Below, piece after piece: positions 6,909-14,734 of a stretch of DNA of 23,441 nt. Below the pieces are notes generated by a model, which was given only the letters and a program-made list of their open reading frames with translations, was not told the origin of the DNA and did not search any database. This DNA is from an uncultured Brevundimonas sp. (lineage in GTDB: Bacteria; Pseudomonadota; Alphaproteobacteria; Caulobacterales; Caulobacteraceae): NCBI RefSeq assembly GCF_943913055.1, contig NZ_CALTWS010000014.1:1-23441 (forward strand), read 5' to 3'. A program made the position numbers and the translations under genes. How positions within the stretch are numbered: the stretch's first letter is position 1; each line of letters begins with the position of its first letter.

Positions 6909-8948
6909 ATGAGTGCTCAATCCACCCAAACAGTCGCGACCGAAGCGACCAAAGCGACCGCGCCGCAGCACGGCGCGGAGGTGATCGTGCCGCTGAACCG
7001 GCTCAAGGCCTCGCCGAAGAATGCGAGGAAGACCCCGCACAGCCCGGCGACCATCGAGGCCTTCGCGGCCTCCATCAAGGCCAAGGGGGTGTTGCAGCCG
7101 CCCGTGGTCGAGATCGAGCGGGACGGGGAGGGCGTTCCGACCGGGAACTACCTCGTCACCATCGGCGAGGGCCGCCGTCAGGGGCTGCGCGTGCTGGCCA
7201 AGCGCAAGGCGATCAAGCGCACCCACCCGGTGCGCTGCATCGTGGACGCCGAGAATGACGCGCACGAGATCAGTCTCGACGAGAACATGACCCGCGAGGC
7301 CATGCATCCCGCTGATCAGTTCGAGGCCTTCCAGCGGCTCGCCGAAGAGAAGGGTTACGGCGCCGAGGAGATCGGCGCCCGGTTCGGGGTTTCGGCCCAT
7401 GTCGTGCGTCAGCGGTTGCGGCTGGGCGCGGCGGCGCCCGAACTGATGGCGGCGTATCGGGCCGGGGCGCTGGCCTTGGACCAGTTGATGGCCTTCTGCG
7501 TGAGCGCGGATCAGGACCGGCAGCGGCAGGTGTTCGAGCAGTTGGGCGAGTATCGTTCCGTCCACGCCATCCGCCGCGCCATGACCGAGGCCAAGGTGGC
7601 GGTGGGCGACCGGCGCGCGGTCTTCGTCGGCGTCGAGGCCTATGAGGCGGCGGGCGGGACGGTGCTGCGCGACCTGTTCACCGAGGACGGCGGCGGCTGG
7701 CTGGAAGACCCGGCCCTACTGGACCGGATGGTCAGCGACAAGCTGACCGGTCTCGCCGACGAGGCGCGCCAGCGGGAGGGCTGGAAATGGGCCGAGGCGG
7801 CGTCCGAGTACGCCGAGGTCAGCGCCCTGGGCCGGGTTTATCCGGTCGAGGTCGTCCGCTTCGAGGCCGACGCGGCGCAGATCGCGGGCCTGTCGGAGGA
7901 GTACGATGCGCTCGTGTCGGGATCGGACGGGCAGGAGGTGCTGCCGGACGCGGTGGACGCCCGGCTGGAGCAGATCGACGCGGCGCTGCAAGCCTTCGGC
8001 CCGGATTTCGACTACACGCCCGAGGTCAAGGCGCGGGCCGGGGTGATGGTCCTGCTGGGCCACGACGGGCTCGCCCGGTTCGAGCGGGGGCTGGTGCGGG
8101 CCGAGGACGCTGTCGAGGATCGGCGCCCCGATCCAGAAGCGCCGGAAGGCTGGTCCGAGGAGGCGGAGCGGGAAGGGGAGGCGCCGCCCGCGCCGGAAGC
8201 CGAGGCCGACGAGGGACGGGCGCCCCTGTCGGAGCGGCTGGTAATCGACCTCACCGCCCATCGGACCATGGGGCTGCGCGACGCCGTTCAGGCCGACGAC
8301 ACCTTCGCCCTGACGGTGGTGGTCCACGCTCTGGCCCTTCAGGTCTTCTATCCGGCGTGGGGAACGTGGACGCCCCTGCAACTGCGATTGAGCGTCACCG
8401 GTCTGGACCGGCTGGCCCCCGGCGTCGGGGACAGCCCCGCCGGGCGACGTGTGGCCGACCGGCTGGAGGGGTGGGGCGCCCGTCTGCCGGAGCAGCCTCG
8501 CGACCTCTGGGACGTGCTGGCGGCCCTGCCCCCGTCGGAGATTCTGGACCTGATGGCCTGTTGCGCCGGTGTGGGCCTCTACGCCGTGCGTGACCCGCAC
8601 GACCGCAAGCCGGACGCCTTGGCCCATGCCGAGACGCTGGCGACCGTCGCCGGGCTGGACATGACCGGAACGTGGACGGCGACGGCGGCCTCCTACTTCT
8701 CGCGCGTGTCCAAGGCGCGGGTGCTGGAAGCCGTGACCGAGGCGACCTCGCCCGAGGAGGCCGGGCGGATCGCCGGGTTCAAGAAGGGCGACATGGCCGA
8801 GGCCGCCGAGCGGCTGGTCGAGGGCAAGGGTTGGTTGCCGTCCGTCCTGCGCACCATCCCGGCGGTCGATCCGGACGCCCCGGAGCCGGACGGGGAGGCG
8901 ATGCCGCCGCCGTCAGAGGACGACGCCTATCGGTTCGCCGCCGAATAG
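6909..8948 (+). CDS. Large ParB/RepB/Spo0J-like DNA-binding protein
   Basis: The product has 679 residues, more than twice the length of chromosomal ParB. Residues about 24-125 form the ParB N-terminal domain, with the nucleotide-binding box as G-E-G-R-R (86-90, the GERRxR equivalent) and E-N-M-T-R-E-A-M-H-P (125-134). A helix-turn-helix follows (about 150-172: G-A-E-E-I-G-A-R-F-G-V-S). The rest is long: a helical region, an acidic Pro/Glu-rich linker (about 415-455) and a C-terminal domain unlike the short dimerisation tail of Spo0J. This architecture is typical of ParB-like proteins on plasmids and integrative elements, where it may serve partition or transcription control. No parA is adjacent and no canonical parS was seen. 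The start is fixed by AAAGGAGG 7 bases upstream, and a hairpin terminator ends the unit, so it is a single-gene transcript. Confidence 0.92.
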   Translation: MSAQSTQTVATEATKATAPQHGAEVIVPLNRLKASPKNARKTPHSPATIEAFAASIKAKGVLQPPVVEIERDGEGVPTGNYLVTIGEGRRQGLRVLAKRKAIKRTHPVRCIVDAENDAHEISLDENMTREAMHPADQFEAFQRLAEEKGYGAEEIGARFGVSAHVVRQRLRLGAAAPELMAAYRAGALALDQLMAFCVSADQDRQRQVFEQLGEYRSVHAIRRAMTEAKVAVGDRRAVFVGVEAYEAAGGTVLRDLFTEDGGGWLEDPALLDRMVSDKLTGLADEARQREGWKWAEAASEYAEVSALGRVYPVEVVRFEADAAQIAGLSEEYDALVSGSDGQEVLPDAVDARLEQIDAALQAFGPDFDYTPEVKARAGVMVLLGHDGLARFERGLVRAEDAVEDRRPDPEAPEGWSEEAEREGEAPPAPEAEADEGRAPLSERLVIDLTAHRTMGLRDAVQADDTFALTVVVHALALQVFYPAWGTWTPLQLRLSVTGLDRLAPGVGDSPAGRRVADRLEGWGARLPEQPRDLWDVLAALPPSEILDLMACCAGVGLYAVRDPHDRKPDALAHAETLATVAGLDMTGTWTATAASYFSRVSKARVLEAVTEATSPEEAGRIAGFKKGDMAEAAERLVEGKGWLPSVLRTIPAVDPDAPEPDGEAMPPPSEDDAYRFAAE

Positions 8949-8970
8949 ACGACCTCGGAGCGAAAAACTC

Positions 8971-9003
8971 GCCGCGCGCCTTTTTGGGGCGCGCGGCATT
9001 TTC
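8971..9003 (+). terminator. Rho-independent terminator after the ParB-like gene
   Basis: GCCGCGCGCC (8971-8980) pairs perfectly with GGCGCGCGGC (8988-8997) around a 7-base loop, followed by ATTTTCC. It begins 22 bases after the stop codon. The loop is T-rich and an A-run precedes the stem, so weak function in the other direction is possible. Confidence 0.88.
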
Positions 9004-9022
9004 CTGTGGGACGGCACGCGAC

Positions 9023-9035
9023 GGCGTGTCACGCC
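9023..9035. repeat. Short palindrome in the ParB-DUF7662 gap
   Basis: GGCGTG-T-CACGCC is a perfect 6-bp palindrome with a 1-base centre, 67 bases before ATG 9102. It could be an operator. A further stem, GCGGAC (9081-9086) with GTCCGC (9093-9098), sits just before the start codon. Confidence 0.4.
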
Positions 9036-9101
9036 ATAGACGCGACGTCCGGACAGCGGCGACCTTGACCGATCCGCCCGGCGGACGAATGTGTCCGCGA
9101 C

Positions 9102-9338
9102 ATGCCCAAATATGATCCCTTGGCCGCCTATCTGCGGCGGCACGGCCGCGAGGAGCTGTTTCTGTCCTTTCGCGACATCGAGCGCATCCTCGGCGGCATC
9201 CTGCCGAAGGCCTCCCGGTCCGAAACGTGGTGGGCCACGAACGGCGACGCACCCCAGTCCCGGGCCTGGTCCTCGGCCGGCTTCGAACCCCAGGTCGATT
9301 TCCGAGCCGAGACGGTGCGATTCATTCGCAAGGCCTGA
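9102..9338 (+). CDS. DUF7662 domain small protein
   Basis: The 78-residue product fits a small accessory family I know as DUF7662. It begins Y-D-P-L-A-A-Y-L, then L-S-F-R-D-I-E-R-I-L-G-G-I-L-P-K-A-S (about 22-39), the paired aromatics T-W-W-A-T-N-G, and A-W-S-S-A-G-F near the C-terminus. Members are short, have no established biochemical activity, and occur scattered in accessory regions, sometimes near restriction or defence genes. The ribosome binding site is weak and a 6-bp stem lies just upstream of the ATG. A hairpin AAGGCC/GGCCTT (9330-9346) overlaps the stop codon but lacks a T-run. Confidence 0.85.
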   Translation: MPKYDPLAAYLRRHGREELFLSFRDIERILGGILPKASRSETWWATNGDAPQSRAWSSAGFEPQVDFRAETVRFIRKA

Positions 9339-9392
9339 GCGGCCTTGTTAGGCATCGGGCGACCGTTGTCGCTCGGTCTCCTGGGGGCGTCG

Positions 9393-9581
9393 ATGACCGA
9401 ATATCAGTTCCTGCTCGACGACGGGCGTGGCGCCGACCTCATGACCGAGACGGTGGAGGCGGACGACCACGCGGAAGCCGAATTGCTGGGCCGCATGCGT
9501 TTGTCGGCGTCGCCGTCTCTGCAGCGTATCATCATCATGCGGCAAGCATTCGAGGTCGCGGTCCTTCAACGGCCGCAATGA
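9393..9581 (+). CDS. Small hypothetical protein
   Basis: The likely product has 62 residues starting M-T-E-Y-Q-F-L-L-D-D-G. An ATG at 9393 with G-rich CTGGGGG about 10 bases before it is preferred to a TTG at 9345. The sequence is acidic in the first half and helical at the end (S-L-Q-R-I-I-I-M-R-Q-A-F-E-V). The opening strand followed by an acidic D-D-G recalls small stress-related proteins of the DUF6894 type, but the likeness is too weak to name it. It lies 54 bases downstream of the DUF7662 gene in the same direction and may share a transcript. Confidence 0.55.
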   Translation: MTEYQFLLDDGRGADLMTETVEADDHAEAELLGRMRLSASPSLQRIIIMRQAFEVAVLQRPQ

Positions 9582-9709
9582 CGCTGGCCCGGAGCCTCGC
9601 ACCCGCCCTTCGAAACCCGGGATGAGCGCAACCGGCTCTCGCCTTGAACGAACAGCGTCGGGGTCCCAGATCATCCGGTTCAGCAACCGCTGCTTCGATG
9701 GGAGGCGAC

Positions 9710-10117
9710 ATGGTCGATCACACACGGGACTTGATGATCTTCGTCGAGGTCGGCGACTTCACCGCCGTTCGCACGGCCACGCGGCTGATCGAGGAAGGCC
9801 AGTGGCACGACCTCGGCAAGGGTTGGCGGGCCAGATCGGACGGACCCCACGTCAATGGGATGAAGCCGCACACCCACCTCTATCTGAAGGGCGACGAGGT
9901 CTTCGTCATCAACAAGGACGGCACCCCGAGCCACGGCTCCGACCTGTCCAAGATGCCCTCAAAGGTGCGGAAGGCGCTGAAGAGCAAGATGCTGATCGAG
10001 AGCGCGTCCGCGATCCGGTCGATCCTCATCCCGCCTGCCGTCATCGAAGCCGCGCTGCAGGACTGGGACCATCAGCGCACGATGCACCTCGCGAACCGCC
10101 TTCTGTCGAGGCGTTGA
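9710..10117 (+). CDS. Hypothetical protein, 135 residues
   Basis: I do not recognise this protein. ATG 9710 is chosen because GGGAGG (9700-9705) lies 4 bases upstream; earlier in-frame starts lack one. The first 40 residues look like an alpha/beta unit (L-M-I-F-V-E-V-G-D-F-T-A-V-R-T-A-T-R-L). The middle is notable: K-P-H-T-H-L-Y-L-K-G-D-E-V-F-V-I-N-K-D-G-T-P-S-H-G, a beta-rich stretch with three His residues resembling the core of some small toxin-like domains. The C-terminal third is basic and helical. The 128-bp gap before it shows no terminator. Function cannot be assigned, and the toxin likeness is only an impression. Confidence 0.7.
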   Translation: MVDHTRDLMIFVEVGDFTAVRTATRLIEEGQWHDLGKGWRARSDGPHVNGMKPHTHLYLKGDEVFVINKDGTPSHGSDLSKMPSKVRKALKSKMLIESASAIRSILIPPAVIEAALQDWDHQRTMHLANRLLSRR

Positions 10118-10180
10118 ACATGGCCTCGCGCGCTGCGACATCGCTAGTATCCCCGAGGGTTCGACCATCGAGGGGGATTC

Positions 10181-10750
10181 GTGAGCGCGACGTCAGAGAG
10201 CACCAAACACAAGGCGCAGGTTTACGATCTGGCTCTGAACGCCTTCTTCCGCGCCCGTGATCTCGACGCCGAGAGTCTCGGGACGCCGAAGACCGATATT
10301 GGCTGGGATATCGCCGAGGCGATGATCGCGGCGGCCATCAGCGGCGTGACCTACAAGACGCGCAGTCAGGCGACGTTGACCGACGCCGCAATGCTCTTAC
10401 GACGCCTCGCTGACGAGGTCGAGGAGGATGGGCTTGCCAGTCTCGAGTGGGGCTACAAGGGCGACATGCTTTCGCGCCACGCCTGGCGCCCGGACATCCG
10501 GACTTCCGAAGGCCTCGACCAGCTCGACAAGCGCACGACCGCGCTCATTGACGGTCTGATGGGGACAACCCGGTCGCTCACAGTCGCGGACAAGCGTGCC
10601 ATCGTCTGCCTGTCCTTCGCCCGCATGGCGCTCGATCAGGTCTGCGACCTCATCGACCAGGAGCCGGCGAGCGCCGAGCCGATCCGGCGCATGGCCGTCG
10701 CGACCGTCGAGAACCGGCTGGAGGCGCTGAAGACAACGTCGACGCAGTAA
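10181..10750 (+). CDS. Hypothetical helical protein, 189 residues
   Basis: Start is GTG 10181, with AGGGGG (10171-10176) 4 bases upstream. The protein has no hydrophobic segment and appears almost wholly alpha-helical and cytoplasmic. It has a conserved-looking W-D-I-A-E-A-M-I-A-A-A-I (about 45-57) and an E-W-G-Y-K-G-D segment near residue 88. No catalytic motif is evident. The RBS lies in a possible stem, ATCCCC (10149-10154) with GGGGAT (10173-10178), which could limit translation. It sits upstream of the nucleotidyltransferase-HEPN gene, separated by a 12-bp inverted repeat, and I cannot tell whether the two are functionally linked. Confidence 0.7.
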   Translation: MSATSESTKHKAQVYDLALNAFFRARDLDAESLGTPKTDIGWDIAEAMIAAAISGVTYKTRSQATLTDAAMLLRRLADEVEEDGLASLEWGYKGDMLSRHAWRPDIRTSEGLDQLDKRTTALIDGLMGTTRSLTVADKRAIVCLSFARMALDQVCDLIDQEPASAEPIRRMAVATVENRLEALKTTSTQ

Positions 10751-10755
10751 GGCGC

Positions 10756-10817
10756 CGTCCGGGCAAGCAGGCTGTCCTGCCCCTGTGCAGAAGATTCAAT
10801 CATGCCTTGCCCGGACG
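10756..10817. repeat. 12-bp perfect inverted repeat upstream of the nucleotidyltransferase-HEPN gene
   Basis: CGTCCGGGCAAG (10756-10767) is the exact reverse complement of CTTGCCCGGACG (10806-10817), with a 38-base spacer. It starts 5 bases after the preceding stop and ends 24 bases before GTG 10842. It can act as an operator pair or as a stem in the leader; there is no T-run, so a classical terminator is unlikely. Confidence 0.75.
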
Positions 10818-10841
10818 CAGGTCATCGGGGAGACTCGCTTC

Positions 10842-11756
10842 GTGAAAAAGACCCTCGATCATCTGCCGCTGCCTAAGCAGGCCGAGCTGCGTCACGTCGT
10901 CGATGTGATCCGCGCCTCCTTTGAGGAAGTGATCGCGACGCGTCGCGCCGAGCGGTTGAAGAACGGCAAGATCCTGAAGGTCATCCTCTATGGATCGTAT
11001 GCGCGGGGTGATTGGGTTCATGATCCCGTCGGCCGGTACTTCTCCGACTTTGACCTGTTAGTCATCGTCGATCATGAGGACCTGACAGACGGCGAGTTCT
11101 GGTTTGATGCGACCAACCGGACGATGCCGGGCGAAGGCGAGATTCGTACGCCCGTCAGCATCATCGTTCACAGCCTGGATGACGTGAACAACCAGCTGGA
11201 CCGCGGGCGATATTTCTTCGCCGACATCTTGCGTGACGGTATTGTACTCTACGACACCCCAGGGGCGAAGCTGAACAGGCCTGCGACGATCAAGGCCGTC
11301 GCCGCGCTCGCCGAGGCAGAGGGATTTTTTGCGAAGTGGATGGCCAGCTCCGCAAGTTTCGCGCGGGGTGCCAAGTTCTACATGGGGGAGGGGGCCGATC
11401 CGAACTTGGCGGCTTTCAGCCTCCATCAGTCGGCTGAACATCTCTACCACTGCGTCCTGCTCGTGGTAACGCTCTACAGTGGCAAAGCCCACAACCTCGC
11501 ATTCCTGAGGAAAAAGGCCGAAGCGATAGACCCACGTCTTTCCGAGGCGTGGCCACGCGAGACGAAGTTTGAACGCCGCTGCTTCGAGTTGCTCCGCGAG
11601 GCCTATGTGAAGGCGCGCTACTCCCAGCACTACAGGATCACCGATGAAGAGCTGTCGTGGCTAACCGCCCGGGTCGAAGCATTGCGAAACCTTGCCATCA
11701 CCGTCTGCGAGGCGCGCCTCGCGGAACTCCGTGTCGAGGCCGGGAGTGATGCATAA
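10842..11756 (+). CDS. Nucleotidyltransferase (MNT)-HEPN fusion protein
   Basis: The 304-residue product joins two domains normally encoded as a toxin-antitoxin pair. The nucleotidyltransferase part (about 1-140) has G51-S52-Y-A-R-G followed by S-D-F-D-L-L (D69 and D71), the two metal-binding acids of the fold; the third acid is not obvious, the strand reading V-S-I-I-V-H. The HEPN part (about 150-295) has the helix F-S-L-H-Q-S-A-E-H-L-Y-H and the late Y-V-K-A-R-Y-S-Q-H-Y, as in sacsin-like HEPN domains; the spacing is R-x3-H, not canonical R-x4-6-H. GTG 10842 is favoured over GTG 10785: GGGGAG lies 9 bases upstream and the family starts with K-x-x-L-D-H-L-P; the longer form would run through a palindrome. 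Confidence 0.87.
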   Translation: MKKTLDHLPLPKQAELRHVVDVIRASFEEVIATRRAERLKNGKILKVILYGSYARGDWVHDPVGRYFSDFDLLVIVDHEDLTDGEFWFDATNRTMPGEGEIRTPVSIIVHSLDDVNNQLDRGRYFFADILRDGIVLYDTPGAKLNRPATIKAVAALAEAEGFFAKWMASSASFARGAKFYMGEGADPNLAAFSLHQSAEHLYHCVLLVVTLYSGKAHNLAFLRKKAEAIDPRLSEAWPRETKFERRCFELLREAYVKARYSQHYRITDEELSWLTARVEALRNLAITVCEARLAELRVEAGSDA

Positions 11757-11776
11757 AAGGCCGAGAGCCTGTTGGG

Positions 11777-12775
11777 ATGAGTGATATTGAGCCGGAAGAT
11801 CAACTCGTTTTCGATCGTCTGAAGTCGACGGGCAGGATCACGCATTCGCTGCGCCGGCTCATGACGGCCCAGTGGAACACCTGCAGCGTCTGCGACCACA
11901 TCGCGTTTCCAGGCCGCCCCCTTTTCGCGGGCTATGGAGAGGGCGACGAACCCCTTTACACGCGATCCTGCTGCGCGAACCGGCTCATCGAGCTCGCAAC
12001 GCCAGTCTACCCGCACGGGACGCTGCAACTGGCCGTTCCCGACCAGACGTCGTTGTGGCGGTATATGGATCTCGCCAAGTTCATAGCGCTGCTTGACCAG
12101 AAGGGGCTCTACTTCCCTCGCGCAGACACGCTCGAGGACCGCTTCGAAGGCGCTATCGGTCTCGCGAGCCGTGAGGCGGAATGGGACGACCATTACGTTT
12201 CGCGTTTCCGCAGGATCGTCGAAGCCGGAGGGCCTTATCCGCTCGCCCCGCAGCTGACCGGCGAGCAAATCGAGGAAGATGCGAGACGTCTGCTTTCCGA
12301 AATGAAAGCAGCCGCGAAGCGATCTCGCGCCATGCTGGTCAGCTGCTGGCATGCCAACAGCGGCGAGTCGGAAGCGCTGTGGCGGCTATACTGCCCGCCG
12401 CCGATCGCCGGGATCGCGATACGATCTTCAGCGGCGGCGCTATGGGACGCGACGGCCTCGGAGCCGACCGCCAAGGTCGGCAAGGTGCACTACGTGGATT
12501 TCCGCACGTCGTTCGCGAGTCGTGATCAGGCGATCTTTTGTAAGCGGGCGTCCTTGCGACATGAGCGTGAAGTCCGGGCGGTGCTGGAGAACGATGCCAA
12601 AGCGCCGGTGCCAGGCAAGACCGTGCCGTGTGACCTCGAGCGACTAATCGAGTGCGTGGTCCTCTCGCCTTACGCGCCGGCCTGGCTGGAGAGTACTGTG
12701 ATCAGTCTGACCAAGGCGTACGGCGTCTCATTGTCGGTGCGTCGGTCAGAGCTGCTCGACGCGCCGTTCTATTGA
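11777..12775 (+). CDS. DUF2971 family protein with N-terminal Cys pairs
   Basis: The 332-residue protein begins with a segment carrying C36-x2-C39 and C65-C66, a probable zinc-binding element. It continues with the DUF2971 core: L-W-R-Y-M-D-L-A-K-F-I-A-L-L (about 93-106), L-Y-F-P-R-A-D-T-L-E-D-R-F-E-G (111-125), V-S-C-W-H-A-N-S-G-E-S-E-A-L-W-R-L-Y in the middle and K-R-x-x-L-R-H-E-R-E-V-R-A-V near residue 262. The W-H and E-x-x-x-L-W-R residues are the conserved core. DUF2971 has no settled biochemical role and is frequent in accessory and defence neighbourhoods. It begins 20 bases after the MNT-HEPN stop in the same direction, so the two may be co-transcribed. A convergent gene stops 23 bases beyond its end. 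Confidence 0.88.
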   Translation: MSDIEPEDQLVFDRLKSTGRITHSLRRLMTAQWNTCSVCDHIAFPGRPLFAGYGEGDEPLYTRSCCANRLIELATPVYPHGTLQLAVPDQTSLWRYMDLAKFIALLDQKGLYFPRADTLEDRFEGAIGLASREAEWDDHYVSRFRRIVEAGGPYPLAPQLTGEQIEEDARRLLSEMKAAAKRSRAMLVSCWHANSGESEALWRLYCPPPIAGIAIRSSAAALWDATASEPTAKVGKVHYVDFRTSFASRDQAIFCKRASLRHEREVRAVLENDAKAPVPGKTVPCDLERLIECVVLSPYAPAWLESTVISLTKAYGVSLSVRRSELLDAPFY

Positions 12776-12798
12776 TTTTCGACGACCACGACTGCCGA

Positions 12799-14424
12799 TT
12801 AGCTGACCGGCGGATGGCTGATAAACGCCCGCCGACAGAGCATCATGGCGAACAGAAACGTCTTCGATGCATCGTGGATCGCGGCTTCGGTCCAATGCCG
12901 CATACCCCCATGAATCCCGGCGTTGCGATAAAGCGCGGCGCGGAGAAGCTGCCGGGCGACCTCGCCATTTTCTCCTGGGAGGGACAGCGACGCTATCGAC
13001 TCCAGGCGCTCGGCTAGCGTGACGTTCCCTGTCGAGACCAGACCATGATGCGTGGCGAAAGCGTCTCGGACTTCCGGCACCTGACGCCAGAAGGCGCCGA
13101 GCTTTCGCGTCAACGTTCCGGTGGGATGAACCCCGGCTTCCGTGGATAGCGCGTCGACGAGATGTTCGAGAGTCACTCCAAGAGACTCCGCCTCCTTGGC
13201 GACTGCGGCGTGGTCTACCGCCCCTCCCTGAAACTGATGCTCTAGGATCGTCTCGACGGCCAGATGGACCTTCCACTGATCGGTGCGCTCCAGCCAATCC
13301 ACAAGGTCAACGGCGGCGCCTTCGTCAACGACCAACTCCGGCGCGGCGCTCGGACCATCTTCCGACAGGCTGCGCAGAGAGAGAATGAGTGCGTCGCGTC
13401 GCTTCCCATCAAGATCCGGAAAGATCAGCGACAGGGTATCTCCGAAATGCCCCGTGACCCTCCCGACATCGGTGATGATCCAATCTGCTTCAAGACCGAG
13501 GCCGGCGCTCGCCAGGCGGATCGCGCGCTGAAGTTGCCGCCGGTACTCATTCGCCATGGTCTCGGCACCACGCCGTTGAAACTCATCCCAGCGTTCGCAG
13601 AGGTAGACGATGAACGCCTTGATGGTGGGCCATTCGGCGCCCAACTCGGCGACCGACGCTTGGGCGGTACGATCGATCGTCTCCGTCAGTTCGGCGGCTT
13701 CTTCTTCGGTAAGGACGCCGGGTTCGCCCTGGCGACGAACGCTGAGTTCAGTCAGCTTCCGTGTTCGAACGACATCCACCTTTGCGCCCGCGTCCAATAG
13801 GCCCGACCATCGCTCCCCGGCGCTCAAGCCGCGGGGCGCGTCGAAGGAGACCTGGACGTAGGCATCCACATCCGCAAGTTCGGACAGGCTTCCCCGCATC
13901 GCCAAGTCCAACAGTTCTGGCCGGCGAGTATCGAAGATTAGACGGGCCCCGGTCTGCAGCGCATCGGCGACCAGAAGCGCCTGCCAGTCGTGGTAGTAGG
14001 TATCGACGGCGTCATCGACGTAGAGCGGAGGTTCATCCTCCGGCCGAATGTTGGTGCGAAAGGTTCGCCAGTCGGCGAAAGGCGACGAGGCAAGGTCGCG
14101 GGTCACGAGGGCGGCCGAGGGATACGGGAGGAGGTCGAGCGGATGGGGCATCTCAGGCGGCGCGTTGTATCGAGACCAAGCCGCGAGCGCGTCGTCCAGG
14201 ACTTGGGTCGCGAGCCGTTCCTCTTCGGTCGAGGGGCTAGACGGCGTCCGCTCTCTTGCTTCGAGCACGACGGCCTCGGGCCACCGTATCCGGGCGACAG
14301 GTACGACTAGGCGGGAGCGTTCTAAGAATTCCAGGAGATTCACCTGGAAGGGTGTCGCTGTAAGCCGCAGATCGGCTACCAGTGAGAGAAACTCCCGCAC
14401 GGTCAAAAATCGGCCCACGGCCAT
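12799..14424 (-). CDS. Hypothetical 541-residue protein with C-terminal HEPN-like motif
   Basis: The start is set at 14424 because GGGAGAA stands 8 bases upstream; a longer frame to 14574 would use residues with no protein-like character. I do not recognise the full-length family. The first half looks alpha/beta, with T-Y-Y-H-D-W-Q-A-L-L and L-I-F-D-T-R-R-P-E-L-L-D-L (about 160-200); the middle is long, acidic and helical. Near the end, A-A-L-Y-R-N-A-G-I-H-G-G contains R500-N-A-G-I-H505, the R-N-x3-H form of the R-x4-6-H motif used by HEPN ribonucleases, followed by a final helix. A large conflict-related protein with a terminal RNase-type domain is therefore plausible, but this is inference from one motif. 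It is divergent from the micropeptide and DUF3800 genes. Confidence 0.75.
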   Translation of the reverse strand: MAVGRFLTVREFLSLVADLRLTATPFQVNLLEFLERSRLVVPVARIRWPEAVVLEARERTPSSPSTEEERLATQVLDDALAAWSRYNAPPEMPHPLDLLPYPSAALVTRDLASSPFADWRTFRTNIRPEDEPPLYVDDAVDTYYHDWQALLVADALQTGARLIFDTRRPELLDLAMRGSLSELADVDAYVQVSFDAPRGLSAGERWSGLLDAGAKVDVVRTRKLTELSVRRQGEPGVLTEEEAAELTETIDRTAQASVAELGAEWPTIKAFIVYLCERWDEFQRRGAETMANEYRRQLQRAIRLASAGLGLEADWIITDVGRVTGHFGDTLSLIFPDLDGKRRDALILSLRSLSEDGPSAAPELVVDEGAAVDLVDWLERTDQWKVHLAVETILEHQFQGGAVDHAAVAKEAESLGVTLEHLVDALSTEAGVHPTGTLTRKLGAFWRQVPEVRDAFATHHGLVSTGNVTLAERLESIASLSLPGENGEVARQLLRAALYRNAGIHGGMRHWTEAAIHDASKTFLFAMMLCRRAFISHPPVS

Positions 14425-14589
14425 CGGTGCATTCTCCCTGGTAACCGTCGCCGCTCGGCGATCGTAATGGCTCCATCCTCCCGAGGCGGGCGGGGATGAT
14501 GTCTGCTCAGGAGGGAACAAGCAGTGGTCGCCTCCTGTCGTCCTCTCCGAAGTAGGTGAACGGGTGGACTCCATTCAAGGAGAACACCG

Positions 14590-14670
14590 ATGGACCCGAA
14601 CTGGCTAACCGCTTTCGCTGCGCTCGTCGCCGCCGTCGCGACGTTCATTTCCGCCGTACGCAAGAGGTAA
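14590..14670 (+). CDS. 26-residue single-helix membrane peptide
   Basis: The reading frame M-D-P-N-W-L-T, then a run of Ala/Val/Phe/Leu/Ile, then R-K-R and TAA encodes 26 residues. Residues about 5-22 can form one membrane helix and the end is basic, which fits a small membrane peptide. AAGGAG (14577-14582) lies 7 bases before the ATG, one of the best ribosome binding sites in the window; a spurious frame would rarely have this. A hairpin begins at its stop codon and the DUF3800 gene follows 64 bases on. Its role is unknown. Similar tiny hydrophobic peptides act as type I toxins or as membrane tethers for partner proteins; neither is shown here. Confidence 0.6.
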   Translation: MDPNWLTAFAALVAAVATFISAVRKR

Positions 14671-14712
14671 TGCAGCGAGTAGGCTTCCCACTCGCCCATC
14701 TCGCCGCTGCAT
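14670..14712. repeat. Hairpin between the micropeptide and DUF3800 genes
   Basis: ATGCAGCG (14670-14677) pairs perfectly with CGCTGCAT (14705-14712). The stem begins at the last base of the micropeptide stop codon. No T-run follows, so attenuation or mRNA stabilisation is more likely than full termination. A second small stem, CGAA/TTCG, follows before ATG 14735. Confidence 0.55.
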
Positions 14713-14734
14713 CGAAAGGCCGTTCGATAACGTC

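Noticed and set aside
7716..8627. 303-residue open frame antisense to the ParB-like gene
   Set aside because: Shadow frame caused by high GC; the + strand protein shows ParB motifs and a matching RBS and terminator.
6593..9101. parS-type partition site
   Set aside because: I looked for a TGTTTCACGTGAAACA-like 16-mer around the ParB-like gene and saw none; only the unrelated palindromes are present.
10114..10150. Promoter TTGAAC ... TAGTAT before the 189-residue gene
   Set aside because: The spacing of 25 bp between the hexamers is too long for a standard promoter.
10785..10841. N-terminal extension of the MNT-HEPN gene from GTG 10785
   Set aside because: The extension runs through one arm of a perfect palindrome, lacks an RBS, and the family begins at the K-x-x-L-D-H-L-P segment, which GTG 10842 supplies with a good RBS.
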